Assembly: GCA_013368445.1 (NCBI GenBank)
Contig: JAACJO010000007.1
Coordinates: 124,001-188,000, forward strand
Length of the DNA: 64,000 bases
Direction of reading: 5' to 3'
Origin: Leucocoprinus leucothites
Lineage: Eukaryota > Basidiomycota > Agaricomycetes > Agaricales > Agaricaceae
The notes under the pieces were generated by a model. The model did not search any database. It was not told the DNA's origin and saw only the letters and a list, made by a program, of their open reading frames with translations. Below, in pieces: positions 37,431 to 49,747 of the stretch. The position numbers were made by a program, and so were the translations under genes. The first letter of the stretch is position 1, and every line of letters begins with the position of its first letter.

Positions 37431-40040
37431 ATGTCTAGGTATAAACTTGGCGATTTCTGTGTTGATGAATCCCGTCCCATGAAAGTCGCGGTGATTGGTG
37501 CCGGGTACGGCGGTAGGTTCCTTCTTTGCTTCTCTTGGGTTTGGCACTGAAGGCCATCACTAGGTATTATTGCTGGGATCAGGCAGGTGCACCACCGACG
37601 GAATAATCATCCAAAATACTAACCACAATGAACAGGCTTCGCCAAAAGGTGAAAAACATCGACCTCACAATCTACGAAGCAAACGGCGGTGTCGGCGGTA
37701 CTTGGTTTACGAATAAATACCCTGTGGGTATAGCAACTACGCGGTCACTATTAGACTTCTGATCAGTCGTTCCCCAGGGATTGTGCTGTGATATTCCCTC
37801 GCACTGCGTAAGCGCCTTCTGATAAACTTTAGGCCGAGATTTAATTGTATTTTTATCCTTCAGTATCAGCTCACCTTTGAAGCCAATGTAAGCACCACCT
37901 GTTATATGCTTTATGCGCTCGGTATTCACCCGTGATAGAAACACTGGTCCTCCTTTTATTCTCCTGGTCCGGAAATTCTACAATACCTTGAAGGTGTTGT
38001 CGACAAGTACAAATTATGGCCCCTTATCAGACTGCAGCACCGTGTATCTCGTCTGCGCTACGATGAGTCTGCTGGGAAGTGGCATCTCTCGGTTACAAAG
38101 ACTATTCCTGGGGATGAAGCCAAAACCGAACATCTTGAAGATACCGCGGACGTTGTTGTATCCGCACTCGGTTCCCTCAGAATACCATCCTGGCCTGATA
38201 TACAAGGTATCGAGAGCTTCCAAGGAGAGCTAATCCATAGTGCGGAATGGAAAACCAAGGACGGGGAAGGGACTTGGCAAGACACTGTCAAGACTTGGGG
38301 TGAAAAACGGGTTGGTGTAATTGGTGCGGTACGTCCAGGCTGGTGTCTAAATGCCGTGGAAGTCTTCACACTGTGTCTTTCCGAACAGGGGTCATCGGCA
38401 ATCCAGGTTGTTCCAAGTTTACAGCCCCTGGTCAAGCACCTCGTGAATTTTGTCCGTGGAAAGACGTGGATTTCTGGCATTTTCTCGAAGGACAAGCTTA
38501 TGGAGCTCTCGGGAGGCGAGGATATCCAGAACTGTAAGCCAGTCGTCGTAGGGTCCAGGGCTTGTGACTGAGGGTGAAATAATAGATTACTTTCAGGAGA
38601 AAGATTTCCAGAGATTTGAAGATGACAACGAATATCAGAAGTGGCGTCATGGGCTAGAAGACGGGCTTAACGTAAGTATTTTTAGCTTCCCCGCCTAATC
38701 ATCATCATCCACTCAATGTTATCGTCCAAAGGGAGCACATCTTGCTACGTTGTATGGCCATCCTGTGAACCAGTATGCCCAAGAAGAGTTTAGGAAAGAC
38801 ATGCTGCAGCGATTAGCAAAGAAGCCTTGGATCGCAGATCACCGTAAAGATATTCTTTTCCGCCACTAGAACGAGTACTCACACATGTACTCCTGGAAAC
38901 AATAGTCATCCCCGACTTTTCCATTTGCTGTCGCCGACTGACTCCAGGCCCTGGGTACCTCGAAGCTCTCTGCCAAGATAATGTGAGTCGCCATCGAAGT
39001 TTGACTTCTTCTTTGAACTCTATTCTAATCATACATTCACTTACCATCCAGTGCGACTTTGTCTCAGCACCAATCAAACAAATCCTGCCCAACGGGATTC
39101 AAACTATCGATGGCAAAATCGAAGAACTCGACGTCATAGTCTGCGCCACAGGATACGACACATCTGGCAAATCCGGATTCCCCATCATCGGTCGCAACGG
39201 CCTTGACCTCGCAGACAAGTATACACCCCACCCCGTAACTTACCTTGGACTCACAGCCGAAGGGTTTCCTAATTTCTTCCACGTTTTGGGACCTAATTCC
39301 GGCGTGGGCGCTGGATCGTTGTTGGTGTTGATTGAGAGGCAGGTTGATTATATCGTTAAGGCGATTTTGAAAATGCAGAGGGAGAGGTTGAAGAGTATGG
39401 AGGCGAAAAAGGAAGCTGTGGATGACTTTGATGAGTATTTAATGGTATGTTTCCCCCCCCCCGGCTTTATTTTTGGTTTTTGTATAGTGCTGATTCCGAG
39501 AACGTAGAGCTACTTCCCAAAGGTACGCAAAAAAAAAACCCCCCTACGCTTTAAGCCTCCGGTTGTTCATGCATATACACAGACCGCTTTCGGTCAGAAG
39601 TGTCGCTCGTGGTATAAAGTGGGCAAATCCGAAGAGGGAAGAATCGTTGCCTTATGGCCAGGTCGGCTATACGCTCACCGTCACACACACACAAAAATTC
39701 ATGACATTGTTCTCCTAGGATCACCTCTTCACGCCGTACAGACATATGAACACCCTCGCTGGGAAGATTTCAACTACGAGCGATTAGATGGTGAAACCAA
39801 GAATAGGTTTTACTTCCTTGGAGATGGTAACACTGTTGCTGACATGAAACCAGGAGAAGATAGTGCGTAATCGTTTCTGCGGCTGCTGCTATTTTCATGT
39901 TTTGATCTCTTATCTGACTATGTATATTGCAGGGGCATGGTACCTCCTACCCGAGAACATTGATTATCCACCCAGTAAGTTCTGAATTACCGATGGAAAC
40001 AGCTTGGCTCTGATGTATCACTATAGTTCCGTCCGACTGA
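37431..40040 (+). CDS. Flavin-dependent monooxygenase (Baeyer-Villiger/FMO type)
   Basis: Sixteen exons: 37431-37512, 37564-37582, 37636-37723, 37778-37807, 37864-37887, 37939-38328, 38389-38533, 38586-38671, 38732-38843, 38906-38982, 39052-39444, 39508-39522, 39583-39661, 39719-39862, 39933-39974, 40027-40040; 579 residues. The FAD site is VAVIGAGYGGIIAGIR, the NADPH site VGVIGAGSSAIQVVPSL, and between them lies FQGELIHSAEW, the FxGxxxHxxxW fingerprint of Baeyer-Villiger/FMO enzymes. YPGLCCDIPSHCYQLTFE and WPGSPLHAV, both assembled by splicing, are typical of fungal members. It should insert oxygen into ketones or oxidise heteroatoms; substrate unknown. One intron has a GC donor (AG|gcaggt). 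Confidence 0.92.
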
Positions 40041-40231
40041 TGCCAAAGACGAGATCTTTCATGTAATCTGTCTTGTAATCTAATGTAACGCAATGATACC
40101 CCAATATCGGTCTACCACAAAAACATAAAATACTCATACAATGAACGAACGAAAAGCAAGGTAGCAAAAACCACCAAAAAAGCGAACCTTGATATACAAG
40201 AGAAGGCGAGCTAGAAATAAAGAGACTGCCC

Positions 40232-43200
40232 TCAAAACATACCCTCCCTCTGAGGCACAACACCTCTCGGACTCGGCTGCTGCCCCTGTCCGCTCACACC
40301 TCCGCTCCCAGTGCTCCCAGTACTTCCCGTACTACTCACCGTAAGCAAGCTCCCAGGCCTATTAACAGACCTAGGGGGCAAAGACGGATTCGTCCTCGCC
40401 GTCCTCGCCCTCACGCTCCCAGTCCCAGCTCCAATAGAAGTCGGGCTTATAAACCCACTCGGACCCTCTGTCCAATCTCTCGAGTCATCCGCTGAAGGTC
40501 GCCCTCTAACTGAACCGAAATGACCTACACCAGGTCGACCGCCACTAACGGGTGTTATGGGGGCAGGAGAATCGCGATCACCACCACCACCACCACCACC
40601 ACCCCCTCCTCGTGCTGTTCGACGCGGTTGCGGTGTCGCTGAAGTGTTGAGAGTCAGCCCAAGCCCCGTGACAGGTGCTGACATCGGGGGTGTCGGCGAT
40701 AAAGGCATAGGTGAAGCTAGACCACTCGACACATTGAGTGTAGCAGATCCTCCACCTACAGGTGTACGACTACGAGATACTGATGGTGGATACGCTGATG
40801 TGGAAGAAAATGATTGTGGTTGTGACGATTTCTGAGCTATAGGCGCCTTGATGTCTCCTTGTGATGATAGTGGAGGGGGTGTACCATTCCTCGGGCTCGT
40901 AGGTTCTCGGAAAGCAGATGGTGGTGCTGGTGAACGACGGCGTGTGGGTGGCGGTGGGGCTGAGAGTGTAGGTGGTGGTGGTGCAGGTGGTAGTCCTTGG
41001 ATTGGGGAGGGTTCTTTGTTGTCGTCACCCTTGTCGTCTGGAGGTTGTTGTTTGAGATCGAGTTGTTTGACTAGTGTAGATAAATCTCCTTGTTTGGAAT
41101 GTCTATGTGCACTGAATGAAAATCCCGTTGGACCTCGTTCTGATTCTTTGGGTTTCTCGACTAGAAATTGATGAAGGAGGTAGCTGAAGTCGAGGCCATG
41201 TTCTCGCAGGAGCTAAGAACGGGCTTTAGGTCAAGCTTTCTGGATAGAATATCGGGTGATACATACTTTATTACTCTGCATGTGTGCGATTGCTATGGCT
41301 TCTTCCACGAGACCAGGCTCAACGTCTTTGGTATAAACTTGCTTTCTGAACATCTCTGCAAAAATCTTGAGCTGTTCTTGAGTCCATACGACGAGTGCTA
41401 ACATACATGATCAGAAATTGAACCCGAGTAGAATTATAAGACGTACCACTAGTAGACTCGTTGTCCTTGAAGCTCCCAAGGTACCAATCCGCGGTGTGCT
41501 TGATACCCGTAAACCAAACGACACTGAGATCACCTACATAAGAGGTGATGTCTCCCTCGAATCGAATCCTCCTCATCAAGCCATTAATAACACCTGCGCG
41601 CATGTCTAAGTAGGCTTTACGAGCAGCAGCGGCAGCTTTTAACCGGATGAGGAGGGTAATCAGCGTAATACAGGTTGTCTTCTTGTTAGAGGGCACCGAG
41701 AGGGATGAGAGAAGGGCAGCGGTCAGTTGGTGAGTCAAGCTCGGAAGTTTGGTTTGCAAGGCGGGAATGGTTGATTGACGCGCTTGACCTAATCTAGGTT
41801 AATGCATGAACTACGTGAAATCCTAAATTCACACCTTGTTCAACAAGGTCTACAGCCTTTGTCCACTCGCGAAGAGCGATTGCAACGGTCAAATCGTCTG
41901 ACCACTCTCCCACCCAGCGAGCATCTCGCTCGGCCTTTTCCTTGGCATTATCAGCTTCGCTGTTGTCAAGAAAATCGCCACCCCTTTTTGCGAGATCAGC
42001 CATCCACTCGGGCATAGGCGGTACAGCGGAACTTCTCTAGAAGAGACATTAGATTGAGAAGTGGCGCATATAAGAGGGGAACGGACGTCACCGCCTTGCC
42101 ACAAGCTTTTACGTCTCTCGTGTTCGCCTTCACGTTCCTTCCGTTTCTTGGCAGAGAGCTCGTCCGCGACTTGTCTGAATTGGGCAAGGAGAGCTTTCTT
42201 GTCTGTGGGTGTTTCTGTTCTGTATACATGAGTCTCTTTGCCCTGGCGAATCTTGAATACATTGGTCATGTCTGTAAGACAGTTAGAAATATTTCTGGTG
42301 GTGAAGGGGGAACGCACTAGGAGAATCCTTGGTATCAAGGACAAGCATGTCATTGAGGGCCCAACATCTTTCGGCCACAAGCTTGCCTTCATTGACCGTA
42401 GATCCATCGCCGGTACCGCCGGCATTTCTTCTTCTCCTGCGAGCCACCAGAACGGCGTCATCAAGGATGACGAATTTGACTTTACCAACGACCTTGTAGG
42501 TAGCGGCGTTAAGACTATACACGCCTTCCATCTCGCCCACGACGTGTCGTCCTGGGGTGGTAGGGACAAACTTGGCCGCGCCTTCAATTGAAGCGTGAAG
42601 AGTCTGCATCTGATTGAAGTAGAGAATGCGGAGATCGGCGACAGAAGAGCGCTTGTAAGTTGAGAGAACACCGGTACTTGAAGAAGTAGGGTCGGGAATG
42701 TGCAGCATTGAAGGCATGGACTTGTACTCTGAAAGCAGGTCCTTGAGTTCAAGCATCTCATTCTCAAGAACGGATATCTCTTTCGAAATGAGAACGAATT
42801 CAGCATAGCTGTGTTTCGGGTCAGACAGATATTGGAGGGAGTAAGGAGGGAGTACTTTTTGAAGACGGAGCGCTGGAGATCAGAAGCGGTGTCGTCCTTG
42901 GCTACGCGTAGGGAGGACTGGAGAGACTTGAGTTCCGCCTCTGTTGAATTGAGGAGTTTAAGTTTGATGACTAGAAAGCATCAATGTGAAGGCCAGCAGA
43001 TAGGAGGGCATGAGCGTACATGCGTCAGGATTAAAGTCCTCTGAACTGAGGAGTTTCTTGTCCTCGGGGGCAATGGATCCGTCTGCTAGAACGGGTCTTT
43101 CTCTGAGGCTGTCGTCGTCGTCTCGTTGTGTGTCTCTTGTGCGATGAGAGGGTGTGGGTGTAATGGAAGGAAGAGGCGGGATAGAGGGGATGGGGGCTGA

Positions 43201-43377
43201 GATGTCTGCATAACGAGTAGACATGCGTTTCTTGATTTTGTCATCGACGCGGGACTTGCGAGCATCGCGGTTTGTGAGTTTGGATAGTTTACTGGGTGAG
43301 CGTGCAGGTTTGCGGGCAGCCTCTGAGGGGCGGCGTGTGCGGAGAGAGGAATCCATCTCCTGTGCGGATGACGGCAA
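40232..43377 (-). CDS. EXO84: Exocyst complex component EXO84
   Basis: Eight exons: 43020-43377, 42856-42970, 42318-42808, 42087-42271, 41835-42036, 41447-41788, 41267-41397, 40232-41212; 934 residues. The conserved block FKNYAEFVLISKEISVLENE is followed by a PH domain (DLRILYFNQMQTLHASIEG, GRHVVGEMEGVYSLNAATYK, FVILDDAVLVARRRRR, ALNDMLVLDTKDSPN). The helical cullin-repeat region follows (EWTKAVDLVEQGQARQ and WYLGSFKDNE). Exo84 is part of the octameric exocyst that tethers secretory vesicles at growth sites. The C-terminal 250 residues are Pro/Ser/Gly-rich with a ten-Gly run. A second in-frame ATG at 43356 is an alternative start. It is divergent from the SKT5-like gene. Confidence 0.93.
40580..40603. 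repeat. (ACC)8 trinucleotide repeat, poly-Gly in EXO84
   Basis: Eight perfect ACC units on the plus strand encode most of a ten-residue Gly run in the EXO84 tail. Such coding triplet runs are prone to length change. Confidence 0.9.
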
Positions 43378-43462
43378 GGGGCAAATATAATATTATGATT
43401 AAATAATAAATGGGTTCCATAAATGCGTGACTGGCCTCAGCCTCTTTCCTTCACCAACACCC
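43378..43462. promoter_or_regulatory. Very short bidirectional promoter, EXO84 / SKT5-like
   Basis: Only 85 bp lie between the two start codons (106 bp if EXO84 starts at 43356). The transcripts probably overlap at their 5' ends or share one compact promoter. The sequence is AT-rich in its centre. Confidence 0.5.
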
Positions 43463-45050
43463 ATGATGGAGGCTCCTCTTGCTCCTGCGCCCTGGCAGCA
43501 CCAACCCTGGGACCCTGCTGACCACCACCAAAACGATTCTCCTGCTCTCTCTCACAACATCCTCCCTCCCAACGACGATGACCACGACGACTTCTTCGCC
43601 GCAACCCCCTCCCACTCCCAGCCCGCCCTCCATCACTCCCTCTCTGCCAACCTCCATCCAGACCAGAACGCCTACCAGAATGCCAGCTCAGTCGCCACCC
43701 ACTCCATTCGTGCACCCTCTCCTCCCCCGAATGCACCCATCCTCGACCATTCCCATCTCCGTCCAGGCAAGCAGGCCGCCCTCCTCTCTCATGAACGCAC
43801 CCTCGAGCTCTATCGTGCAAATGCTAAAAAGACTCAGGATCCCGATCTCCAGTTCGAGTTTGCCGTCTTCATGATTGATGCCTCCAAGTCCCTTCCCATC
43901 CCGCCCAACACTCCGGGTAATCTTCTACAGGTGGAAAAGGCTCTCGAGAAGCGCGAGGATCTTATCCGCGAAGCCACTTCCCTCCTCAAACGCCTCGCAG
44001 ATAGAGGTCACCCAGCAAGCCAATATTTCCTTGCAGACTGCTACGCTAACGGCATCGGCACAGTCAAGGGTAAACAAGATTTTGACAGGGCATATCCACT
44101 CTTCGTGTTAGCTGCCAAACATGGTCATCCAGACGCCGCTTACCGTGCAGGTACCTGCTGCGAAAACGGTTGGGGTTGCCGCAGAGAGTCAGCCAAGGCT
44201 CTCCAATTTTTCCGGAAAGCCGCTGCCGCCCTCCATCCCGGTGCCATGTACCGCCTCGGCATAGCCGAGCTCAATGGCGAACTAGGTCTTTCCAAGAGCC
44301 CCAAGGAAGGTGTCAAATGGCTCAAGCGAAGTGCCGAGCACGCAACTGCCGAATTCCCTCATGCTCTCCATGAGCTAGCATTGCTCCACGAACGGGGTAT
44401 CGACAACGTCGTCTTTGTCGACTATGAATATTCTACAGAGCTCCTCGCTCAGGCTGCCGAGCTAGGCTATGCTCCAAGCGCATACAGACTCGGCGAGTGC
44501 TACGAATATGGCAAGATGGGTTGCCCTCAGGACCCTGCTTTGTCAATCCATTACTATGTGTGTCCTCTCTTTCTCTTGTCAGCCACAACCTTTTACCCCC
44601 CGTAGAACATTGCTGCGCAGCAGAACCATCGTGATGCCTGTTTCGCACTCACGGCCTGGTATCTCGTCGGCTCACCCGGCGTCCTTCCGCAGTCTGATAC
44701 AGAGGCCTTTCTCTGGGCCCAGAAAGCCGCAGAAGCTGGTCTCGCCAAGGCTATGTATGCCTGTGGATACTTTTTGGAGGTCGGAATAGGCACCACGGCC
44801 AATATTCAAGAGTATGTCTCATTCGTATCGATTCCACCCAGATTATCTTACCCATCGTGCTCTATCTAGAGCCATGTCATACTATAAACGTGCTGCAGAA
44901 AAGGGTGACAAACGTGCGACTCAACGGTTAAAGAACTCGCAAAATGGGCCGATGCATCAACCGGGCGGGCCAGGGTCCGTATTGCACCGTGGGCAAGGCG
45001 ATTCAGATGCAGGAAAGAATCCCAAGGACAAAGATTGTGTCATCATGTAG
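43463..45050 (+). CDS. SKT5: Sel1-repeat chitin synthase activator (SKT5/CHS4-like), prenylated
   Basis: Three exons: 43463-44557, 44606-44811, 44870-45050; 493 residues. After a disordered His/Pro-rich N-terminus there are about seven Sel1 repeats, for example RGHPASQYFLADCYANGIGT, HGHPDAAYRAGTCCENGWGC, LHPGAMYRLGIAELNGEL and GYAPSAYRLGECYEYGKMGC. The protein ends in CVIM, a CaaX box; yeast Skt5/Chs4, which brings chitin synthase III to the membrane, is farnesylated at such a box. The upstream frame is open from 43427 but lacks an earlier ATG, so MMEAPLAP is the start. It pairs head to head with EXO84, another polarised-secretion gene. Confidence 0.9.
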
Positions 45051-45720
45051 ATAGCCTCGTCAGGCTTATTTCTGGTGCGTCGTGTCTGATTGTGGCGCTT
45101 CATGGCATTAGAACCCACTCCTCTTGTCACTCAGCGTCGCTTATGGTTTGATTGGATTGCGCCCGTGGCCTAGAATTTTTGCATTCGGTTTTTGTTTGCG
45201 GATAGGATAGAATGACTAGGTGGTCCTGTCTATACCCTGTTCATCCTCCTCCCCCTGGACTCTATTTCTCTTGCCTCGACTTTGGGATTATATTTATAAC
45301 TGTATCCCTTCCCATCTGTATGTTTATTTCACTACCTTTGCAGACTATCACCTTCCTTTTCCGACTTGTACATACATACACACATCCATTAATTACCCCG
45401 AGCATATTCGCATACGTAGTTGACTTTCATCATTCCGCGTAATCACTTCACTGTCTTTTGACCCTCATCGCCGTCATAACCTACGTATTCGGGTACAACT
45501 TATTTGGAAAGTACATCCACTTTCATCATATCTGGACACCTTACACAATATTCGGATATGACAATCTAAAAATGTGTTTGTAGTCACTCCCTTCGGACTA
45601 CTTTGCTTCTGCCCCCAATTACCTCTCATGAACGACACGAGTCCAAAAGAAGGGGTGCCTAACCACGCGTATCTACACCAAAGCTCATAAAACGTTTGTT
45701 TAAAATACATACATCATGCA
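45051..45720. other. Convergent 3' intergenic region
   Basis: Holds the 3' ends of the SKT5-like gene and the TatD gene. No coding signal or structured repeat seen. Confidence 0.5.
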
Positions 45721-47348
45721 TCATGCATCAGTCAGCTCTTGTAGTTTGAACAGCTCTATCGTGTTCTTGTACGCCTTTTGGGCAATCGCCAAAAAGGGTA
45801 TTTCCTCCATTTGCTCGCCCTTTGCTAGAGCTTCCTCCCGAGCTTTTCGGTGTAGACGGTAAATCACCCATGCAACGCCTCCAACAGCGCTAGGTTCGTT
45901 GCGGCCTTTGACTGGTTTGCCCATACTGAACCGTTCGGGCTGTGTTGCGGGTGGGAAGAAGACGGAACGGTAGTTTGGTGGGAGATCGTTGAGGTAAGGT
46001 TTTGAGGCGTGTGTGGAGGTGCATGAACACCAGGGTGCATCTAGGTTAGATGTAAGTAAGACGTCAAGTGAAGGTTGAGTCTCTGTTGAAATTGAAATGA
46101 GGGTGGTTGAAGGCGTACCGGTTTCAAACATGATCCATTGAGGAAGGATTGCGAGTGCTGCCTCTAGATTTTGGGGTGTCTTTAACGAGCACCCGTTTAA
46201 ACTGAGGTTTGATCTAGCTCAGCTTCGGTGTAACTAATTGAACGATTCATGAACTACTCGCCTGATGTGGAATCCCATTTTCATCTGCAAGAGGTTCAGT
46301 CAGTCTCATCAACATTGTGTTTCACGAGGGATGGACACGAACATAGTCTTTTGCTTCCTCTACCGTTCCAGTGAAACTATGAACAACCCCTCCCGCACCT
46401 CCAACATCTCTCCCACCATTCGTGCCAAACCCTTCTTCCATAAGAATTTGAACCAGATCTTTATGCGCTGCGCGCGAGTGTAAGAACATCGGTAGGTGAT
46501 ACTTCTTCGCCAAGGATAGCTGCATCCTGAAGTATTTCTTCTGGACGTCGATAGGCGCATGGTGTGTCCGGTCGTAGTCTAAATTATCATGCATTATAAA
46601 CTTACAATGTTGAATCCCATGATAGGAGTCATATTGATTGAGAGCGGACAACATACCTAGGCCTAACTCACCCAGTGCGACTACTCTTCCTGTGCCTGTA
46701 AGATTGGCAGAGATGAGGTTTTCGAGAGCTTGGAGGTATCCTTCTGGTCCACCGTCAGGGTGTTTGTCAAAATCCGTTGAGCGGGTGGGGTGGCACCCTA
46801 CAGTGGCATAGAAGTCTGTAGACTTACATGTGGTTTGTAAACAGGAAATGGATAAGGGATAAGTGACTGACCATGTTCTTTGGCGAGCTGTATTGCGTTT
46901 CTAGATTCGCGGAGACTTGTGCCGGTAATTATGAGGGATTTAACACCTGCGGCTTGGCAGCGTTTCTTCATTTCTTCGAGATCATCTGTGAGTGGAGTTT
47001 TGAGTTTGTGATTAGGTGCATGTGGCGAATAAAAGGAGGCGGGAGGTAGTACCTTCATGTTTGGATTTTCCGCGATATATTCCTCGGAAGACCGGGTCAG
47101 TTAAATTCACTATGGCGTTAGGGTTCAGTCTCATTGTCACAAGGTCATCTATATTGAAGAGCGACATACCGGCGATGTCTGGTCAGAGGGGGAAAAGGCA
47201 ACCAGTGAAGGAGAAAAACAAAAAGTATTGGTAGTCAGCAACTCAGAACAGGATATATTCAGAGAGGATGTTGCTTACCGATAAACCGGAGGCGCTCCAA
47301 GGAAACAGGGTTATTGGCCCTTGTATTCGTGACGACAGTGACTGGCAT
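45721..47348 (-). CDS. TatD-family metal-dependent deoxyribonuclease
   Basis: Nine exons: 47279-47348, 47170-47178 (9 nt), 47053-47109, 46872-46985, 46657-46797, 46343-46578, 46262-46284, 46119-46201, 45721-46040; 350 residues. TatD landmarks are complete after splicing: FIDIAVNLTDPVFRGIYRGK, SLIITGTSLRESR, GCHPTRSTDFDKH, ALGELGLDYDRTHHAP, KKYHLPMFLHSRAA, GVVHSFTGT and the metal-binding FETDAPWCSC. The family has 3'-5' exonuclease/endonuclease activity and is linked to DNA repair and apoptotic DNA breakdown. One intron has a GC donor (ATCAG|gcgagt, 46202-46261). It is divergent from the thiolase. Confidence 0.92.
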
Positions 47349-47783
47349 ACTGGATGAAGAAAGGAAAGAGGGTGGACGTATTGCTCAGAATGGATATCTT
47401 TAGATCTATCATCGCAAATCCCCGTACTTTACAGGGTAGACTTGGCAAGTCCAAAACAAAGAAATCCTCAGTTGTTCATTGAGCGAAGTAACGAGGACCT
47501 ACGTGGCCATGGTCCGTGTCATATTTCGATTGTTTACACGCACACTCCTAAGTGCTGGTGACATCCGTAGCCTTGCATACATGTTGTCTGGCGTCGGAGA
47601 AGACGGGGCGAGAGAAACGGAAAATTAGCCACGGAACCGGCTTGATGACATCACTGGACCACTTCCTGATTACCGGTCAGTTACCCATTCACCGGCCGGG
47701 TCTACACATACATATCACATTTCTTAGGGCGCTTTTCACTCCCTTCTTCCTCCCTCTTGCTTTCTAATATCGACGCTCGGACC
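47349..47783. promoter_or_regulatory. Divergent intergenic region, TatD / thiolase
   Basis: 435 bp between start codons with no ORF of note. It contains GC-rich CCGG words (ACCGGCCGGG near 47690) close to the thiolase, but no defined fatty-acid response element can be named. Confidence 0.4.
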
Positions 47784-49453
47784 ATGGAACGTGTAAAACA
47801 ACTGGCTGGACATTTCAGGCCTACTGGGTTAGCTGCTCTGGAACGCAAGAACCCCGATGATGTGGTTGTCACTATGGCCATTCGTTCACCTCTCTGTAAA
47901 GCAAGGAAAGGAGGGTTCAGGGATGCAAGGTGTGTTGTATACTACAGCAAGATACCGCTTTTGTTGACTTTGGGCTTAGGACAGACGAACTATTACTAGA
48001 GATGTACAAGGTCTGCACTCAGGTCTACAGCCACGAAGCTCCGGACCAAATACTGAAGTCGATATTAGCACTCTATAGCTCAGTCGAAAATTGATCCCAA
48101 ACTGGTGGGCGACATCTGTGTTGGCACTGTCCTCACGTCCGACGCTATGTATGCCGCGAGGTCTGCGGCTCTCGCAGCTGGGTTCCCAGAAACTACTCCC
48201 GTTCAGGTGGTAAACAGGTTCTGCTCGAGTGGTCTCATGGCCGTGAGCACTATTGCAAACCAGATACGAAGTGGAGCTATTGAAGTCGGGCTGGCTGTTG
48301 GTGTTGAGAGCATGTCTGAAAAGTACGGTTGCCTTCTTGTTGCCGAGGCGCACATAATTCTGACTCTAGGTCTTTAGTCCCGACAAGGGTGGTCCGGAAC
48401 AAAGCGAACTTATTTCTTGTAATCCGGCTTCTCGTGATTGCAAGGAACGTATGGGATGGACGAGCGAAAACGTTGCTGTTGAGTTCAACGTTACTCGCGA
48501 GGAGCAAGACGCCTTTGCTGCCGAGTCTTTCCAGAAAGCGGAACGTGCTCAGAACCTGGGATATTTCAAGGACGAGATTGTCCCATTTGCTGTTTTCCAG
48601 AAGGATCCAAAAACTGGGGAGAAACGACAAGTCATTGTGACCGAGGACGACGGGATTAGGCACGGAACGACGAAGGAAGGGCTGGGCAAGATCCGGCCTG
48701 CATTCCCGCAATGGGGAAATTCGACTACGACGGGTGGAAATGCTAGTCAGATTACAGATGGTGCTGCTGCCGTGTTGTTAATGACTCGGAGAAAGGCAGA
48801 GGAGCTCGGGCTGACAATTTTGGCGAAGTATGTCATTACGACTGTTGCTGGTTTGGCTCCACGCATCATGGGTATTGGTCCCATATACGCAATTCCGAAG
48901 GCACTGTCGCTTGCTGGCATAACGATTGATGATGTGGACCTCTTCGAGGTGAGCTCTTTCTTTGATATCAACCGCGCTCAATCTGATCTTCATTATTAGA
49001 TTAATGAGGCATTTGCTTCGCAGTGTGTTTATTGTATCAAGGCACTGAAGCTTCCGGTGTAAGTCTTTGAAACCACTGAACCAGGTTTATAGTAAGCGCT
49101 GATGGGTTGCCAGTGAGAAGGTATAGCCGTGTTGATCAAACGCATGATTCCACATGTTTACCACTGAATAGGTCAACGTGAACGGAGGTGCTATTGCTTT
49201 CGGCCACCCATTAGATGAGTGAAAATTTAATGTATGCTCTGATGGTAGACTTACCTATCTCCTTTGTTACGTGCCACCGGGGCGCGCCAGGTTGCGACAG
49301 GTCTCAACGAGTTGCATCGGAGAAAGGGAAAGGTATGTGCACGGCTACTTCCTTGTTTACAATAGTGCTCATTGTATCGCGCCCTAGGTCCTTGTCACCT
49401 CGATGTGCATCGGTACTGGTATGGGCGCCGCAGCTGTGTTCCTACGAGAGTAA
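47784..49453 (+). CDS. POT1: Peroxisomal 3-ketoacyl-CoA thiolase
   Basis: Nine exons: 47784-47929, 47980-48010, 48069-48322, 48378-48948, 49000-49058, 49114-49120 (7 nt), 49172-49214, 49271-49332, 49388-49453; 412 residues. The N-terminus MERVKQLAGHF carries a type 2 peroxisomal signal (R-V-x5-H-F), as in Pot1/ACAA1. The nucleophile Cys is in VNRFCSSGLMAV (about 111); INEAFASQ, VNVNGGAIAFGHPLGATGAR and CIGTGMGAA supply the other active-site motifs. It catalyses the last step of peroxisomal beta-oxidation. The final motifs depend on a 7-nt exon (TGAGAAG) and on an AT-AC intron at 49215-49270. Confidence 0.94.
49215..49270 (+). other. Non-canonical AT-AC intron in the thiolase gene
   Basis: The coding sequence reads CCA TTA G, then 56 nt beginning ATGAGT and ending TTAC, then GT GCC ACC GGG GCG CGC. 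Removing exactly these 56 nt restores GHPL-G-ATGAR, the invariant thiolase motif, in frame. No GT-AG choice does so. The donor ATGAGT looks like a U2-type GTGAGT with A at +1, not the U12 consensus ATATCC, and the acceptor is AC. Confidence 0.85.
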
Positions 49454-49747
49454 GGCTGTCGCATAGTCATTTGTGTGCGTGATGATTGTTTTGGTTAGCC
49501 TGTGGTGGTAGTGATTTCTATCCTCCGATTCTCGTATATTGTCATTCCTACTACAAGGCATCGACGGTCTACGCCTGTCCCCCGACAGTTAATAAGGGTA
49601 CTAGTATGAAAGAAAGTGTATGTGTGCACAAAAATAATAGTCGGCTTCAAAACCAGTCTGCTATGATACAAATCACCATCACCATGGACTGCTCCATCAT
49701 TCACGTCAACCACCGTCTCCTACGCCAGTGTCTTGGAATCAGCGCCC

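Noticed and set aside
43437..43820. Minus-strand ORF of 127 codons opposite the SKT5-like exon 1
   Set aside because: Antisense shadow of a His/Pro/Ser-rich coding stretch; the plus strand is supported by Sel1 repeats and a CaaX box.
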